Source: an uncultured Prochlorococcus sp. (GTDB lineage Bacteria; Cyanobacteriota; Cyanobacteriia; PCC-6307; Cyanobiaceae). Taken from it: a stretch of DNA of 62,969 bases. The notes beneath the pieces were generated by a model. It was not told the origin of the DNA, ran no database searches, and was given only the letters and a program-made list of their open reading frames with translations. The stretch spans positions 1 through 62,969 of the forward strand of contig CABYTO010000007.1 in assembly GCA_902521995.1 (NCBI GenBank), read 5' to 3'. Positions 61,629-62,969 of this stretch are shown piece by piece. Within the stretch, counting starts at the first letter, position 1. The number at the start of each line of letters is the position of its first letter. A program made the position numbers and the translations under genes.

Positions 61629-62969
61629 TAAATGGAGGCAAACTTTTATTTGATTTAAAATACTTTTTCATTTCAATTTTTGAAATAGCTTCTTTTACGA
61701 AGTTGTTTAAAATATCCTCTCTCTTACTTATTCTATAAATCTTATCTACTACTTCTTGAATTCCTCCATCTCCCCAATCTTGCCCATTTTTAAAATATTC
61801 AATCAAACTTAGTCCTACTATTCTTATTAACCAGCCTGCGGTAACTGATTGTATAGATTTAGATAATATTATTTTAGTAAAGCTTGTAGCTAAAGCAGGA
61901 GAGATAATGGCGAGACCCCCTTTTAATATTCCTTGTTTAGCTAATGCGCTTAGCAGTGATGTTGCTAAATCTTTTGCATCCTTTTTTGTAAGCTTTATTT
62001 CATATATTTTTGATAATTCCATTATCATTTGTAGGTTTACGGAGGTAGTAGTTAGGAAATCAACAGCTGGTAGTGGATTAACCAGTATTACTCCTCCTGT
62101 TATCCACATATATTTATTAATCACTTTATTTGACATTAAATATCTTTGTTCTTGCACAAAATTTTTACTTTTAATACCTAACTTATTTGAGCGAAAAAGA
62201 ATATTATCTGCCAATAATTCTTCACCATTGTTATCGAGCGTTTCAATTATTTCTCTAAATAAACTTCCTACCTCTGGGACTAAATTTAAAGTATCTGATT
62301 TTATATAGGGAGATTGTTGAGGTACCGCAATTGTTTGAACAACTGAAATTCTATTTTTTCTTGCGGAAGTTATAGAAATTATATTTTCTTTGATGAGATT
62401 ATTTTCATCTCTAGACCTCAAATCACATTTATTTAGAACTACTATTATTTTTTTTCCTATTTTCAATAATTCGTTAATTAAATAGTTTTCGTATTTATTT
62501 ATATCCTGATCTAAGACAAAAAGAACTAAATCAGAATTTGATGCTTGTATAATCGTTGCTTTTTCTCTTTCTTCACCTAATTTAGATGGTTCGAATAAAC
62601 CCGGGGTATCAACAATATTAATGTTTCTTTTTAAGATTGGGATACGAATTTTATAACTATTAATTTGTTTTGTTGTACCTATTTTTGCTGAAGTTTGTCC
62701 TACAATATTTTTCAATAAAGATCTTGCTATAGATGTTTTTCCTGAGGAACCTGCTCCAAAAAGAGTAACGTTGTAATCTCCAGTTTTTAATTGGGCCTCT
62801 AGTTTATTTTTTTGGTAATTTAACAATTCGACTTTTACTTTATCGTTAATTTTTTTATTAATTTTCTCGACCCCTTCCAAACTTATCTTGGCAGCACCAT
62901 ATGTATTTTTGAATGAAAGCGTATTTTTTTTATTTTTATAAATAACTTTATAAACTATTTTTTTAAAAA
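61621..62969 (-). CDS. GTPase with C-terminal membrane/DUF697-like domain (partial)
   Basis: A GTP-binding protein whose frame is still open at the right edge of the window, so the 5' end is probably missing. The TTG at 62880 is not a convincing start: the upstream sequence continues in frame with protein-like residues (L-S-F-K-N-T-Y-G-A-A-K-I-S). Counting from that TTG: P-loop G-A-G-S-S-G-K-T-S (42-50), D-T-P-G (G3) near 92, N-K-C-D (G4) near 149. The C-terminal half contains hydrophobic Gly/Ala helices (about 255-360) typical of DUF697/YcjF-like GTPases. Role unknown. Confidence 0.82.
   Translation of the reverse strand, partial: FKKIVYKVIYKNKKNTLSFKNTYGAAKISLEGVEKINKKINDKVKVELLNYQKNKLEAQLKTGDYNVTLFGAGSSGKTSIARSLLKNIVGQTSAKIGTTKQINSYKIRIPILKRNINIVDTPGLFEPSKLGEEREKATIIQASNSDLVLFVLDQDINKYENYLINELLKIGKKIIVVLNKCDLRSRDENNLIKENIISITSARKNRISVVQTIAVPQQSPYIKSDTLNLVPEVGSLFREIIETLDNNGEELLADNILFRSNKLGIKSKNFVQEQRYLMSNKVINKYMWITGGVILVNPLPAVDFLTTTSVNLQMIMELSKIYEIKLTKKDAKDLATSLLSALAKQGILKGGLAIISPALATSFTKIILSKSIQSVTAGWLIRIVGLSLIEYFKNGQDWGDGGIQEVVDKIYRISKREDILNNFVKEAISKIEMKKYFKSNKSLPPFTM

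Noticed and set aside
1..62969. CRISPR arrays, transposases, integrases, prophage genes or attachment sites
   Set aside because: None seen on reading both strands. Direct repeats are limited to short AT-rich words, and the tRNA-Pro is not flanked by an integrase or a repeated 3' end.

Overview
The window is a contiguous piece of a very AT-rich, densely packed cyanobacterial chromosome. Psb28, a GUN4-domain protein, a Lls1/pheophorbide-oxygenase-type Rieske protein, PAM68-like and DUF1816/DUF1830/DUF3082/DUF3288 proteins mark it as cyanobacterial. The low GC, short intergenic gaps and many tiny membrane ORFs fit a high-light-adapted Prochlorococcus marinus (HLII-like). The strain cannot be fixed from the sequence alone. 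I see no transposase, integrase, CRISPR array, rRNA or prophage; the one RNA gene is tRNA-Pro(GGG).

Layout. (1) 1-2.6 kb: ferritin, a Crp/Fnr-type regulator and a zinc-ribbon membrane peptide around two Fur-box-like sequences. (2) 1.8-4.0 kb: a Rieske oxygenase, a 33-residue membrane peptide and an ABC ATPase in one tight minus-strand run. (3) 4.1-8.1 kb: an accessory stretch of very short ORFs, many with a single membrane segment, including a ribbon-helix-helix-like regulator flanked by matching AGTGCNNCACT palindromes. (4) 8.1-18.4 kb: a complete urea locus, with urtABCDE on the minus strand behind an NtcA-type promoter and ureEFG / ureDABC divergent. (5) 18.4-23.2 kb: genes for a closed glucosylglycerate cycle (gpgS, GH13_18 phosphorylase, gpgP, D-glycerate kinase). 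(6) 23.2-26.1 kb: small membrane proteins, a secretory gene with an apparent poly-A frameshift at its start, uppP, tRNA-Pro, msrA. (7) 26-42.6 kb: mostly housekeeping (ABC exporter, trpD, carA, STAS protein, mini-RNase III, rlmB, gatA, dnaE, rpsO, ruvA, dnaG). (8) 42.6-44.8 kb: an HExxH protein beside umuDC, with a LexA-like box. (9) 44.9-52.6 kb: rlmH, rsmA, ispE, pdhB, secDF, PerM-like protein. (10) 52.6-63.0 kb: psb28, mnmH, GUN4, an RsbW-like ATPase, a methyltransferase, glnA with an NtcA-type promoter and a strong terminator, an aminotransferase, tadA, a group II decarboxylase and a GTPase open to the right edge.

How the parts fit. The urea transporter and urease deliver ammonium, which GlnA assimilates. 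urtA and glnA carry the same NtcA architecture (GTT-N8-TAC, 22 nt, TAN3T). The adjacent glucosylglycerate genes would make and recycle a nitrogen-free, negatively charged solute, which is sensible for a cell short of nitrogen. The STAS protein at 30.6 kb and the HATPase at 54.9 kb could be halves of a partner-switching circuit, though they are unlinked.
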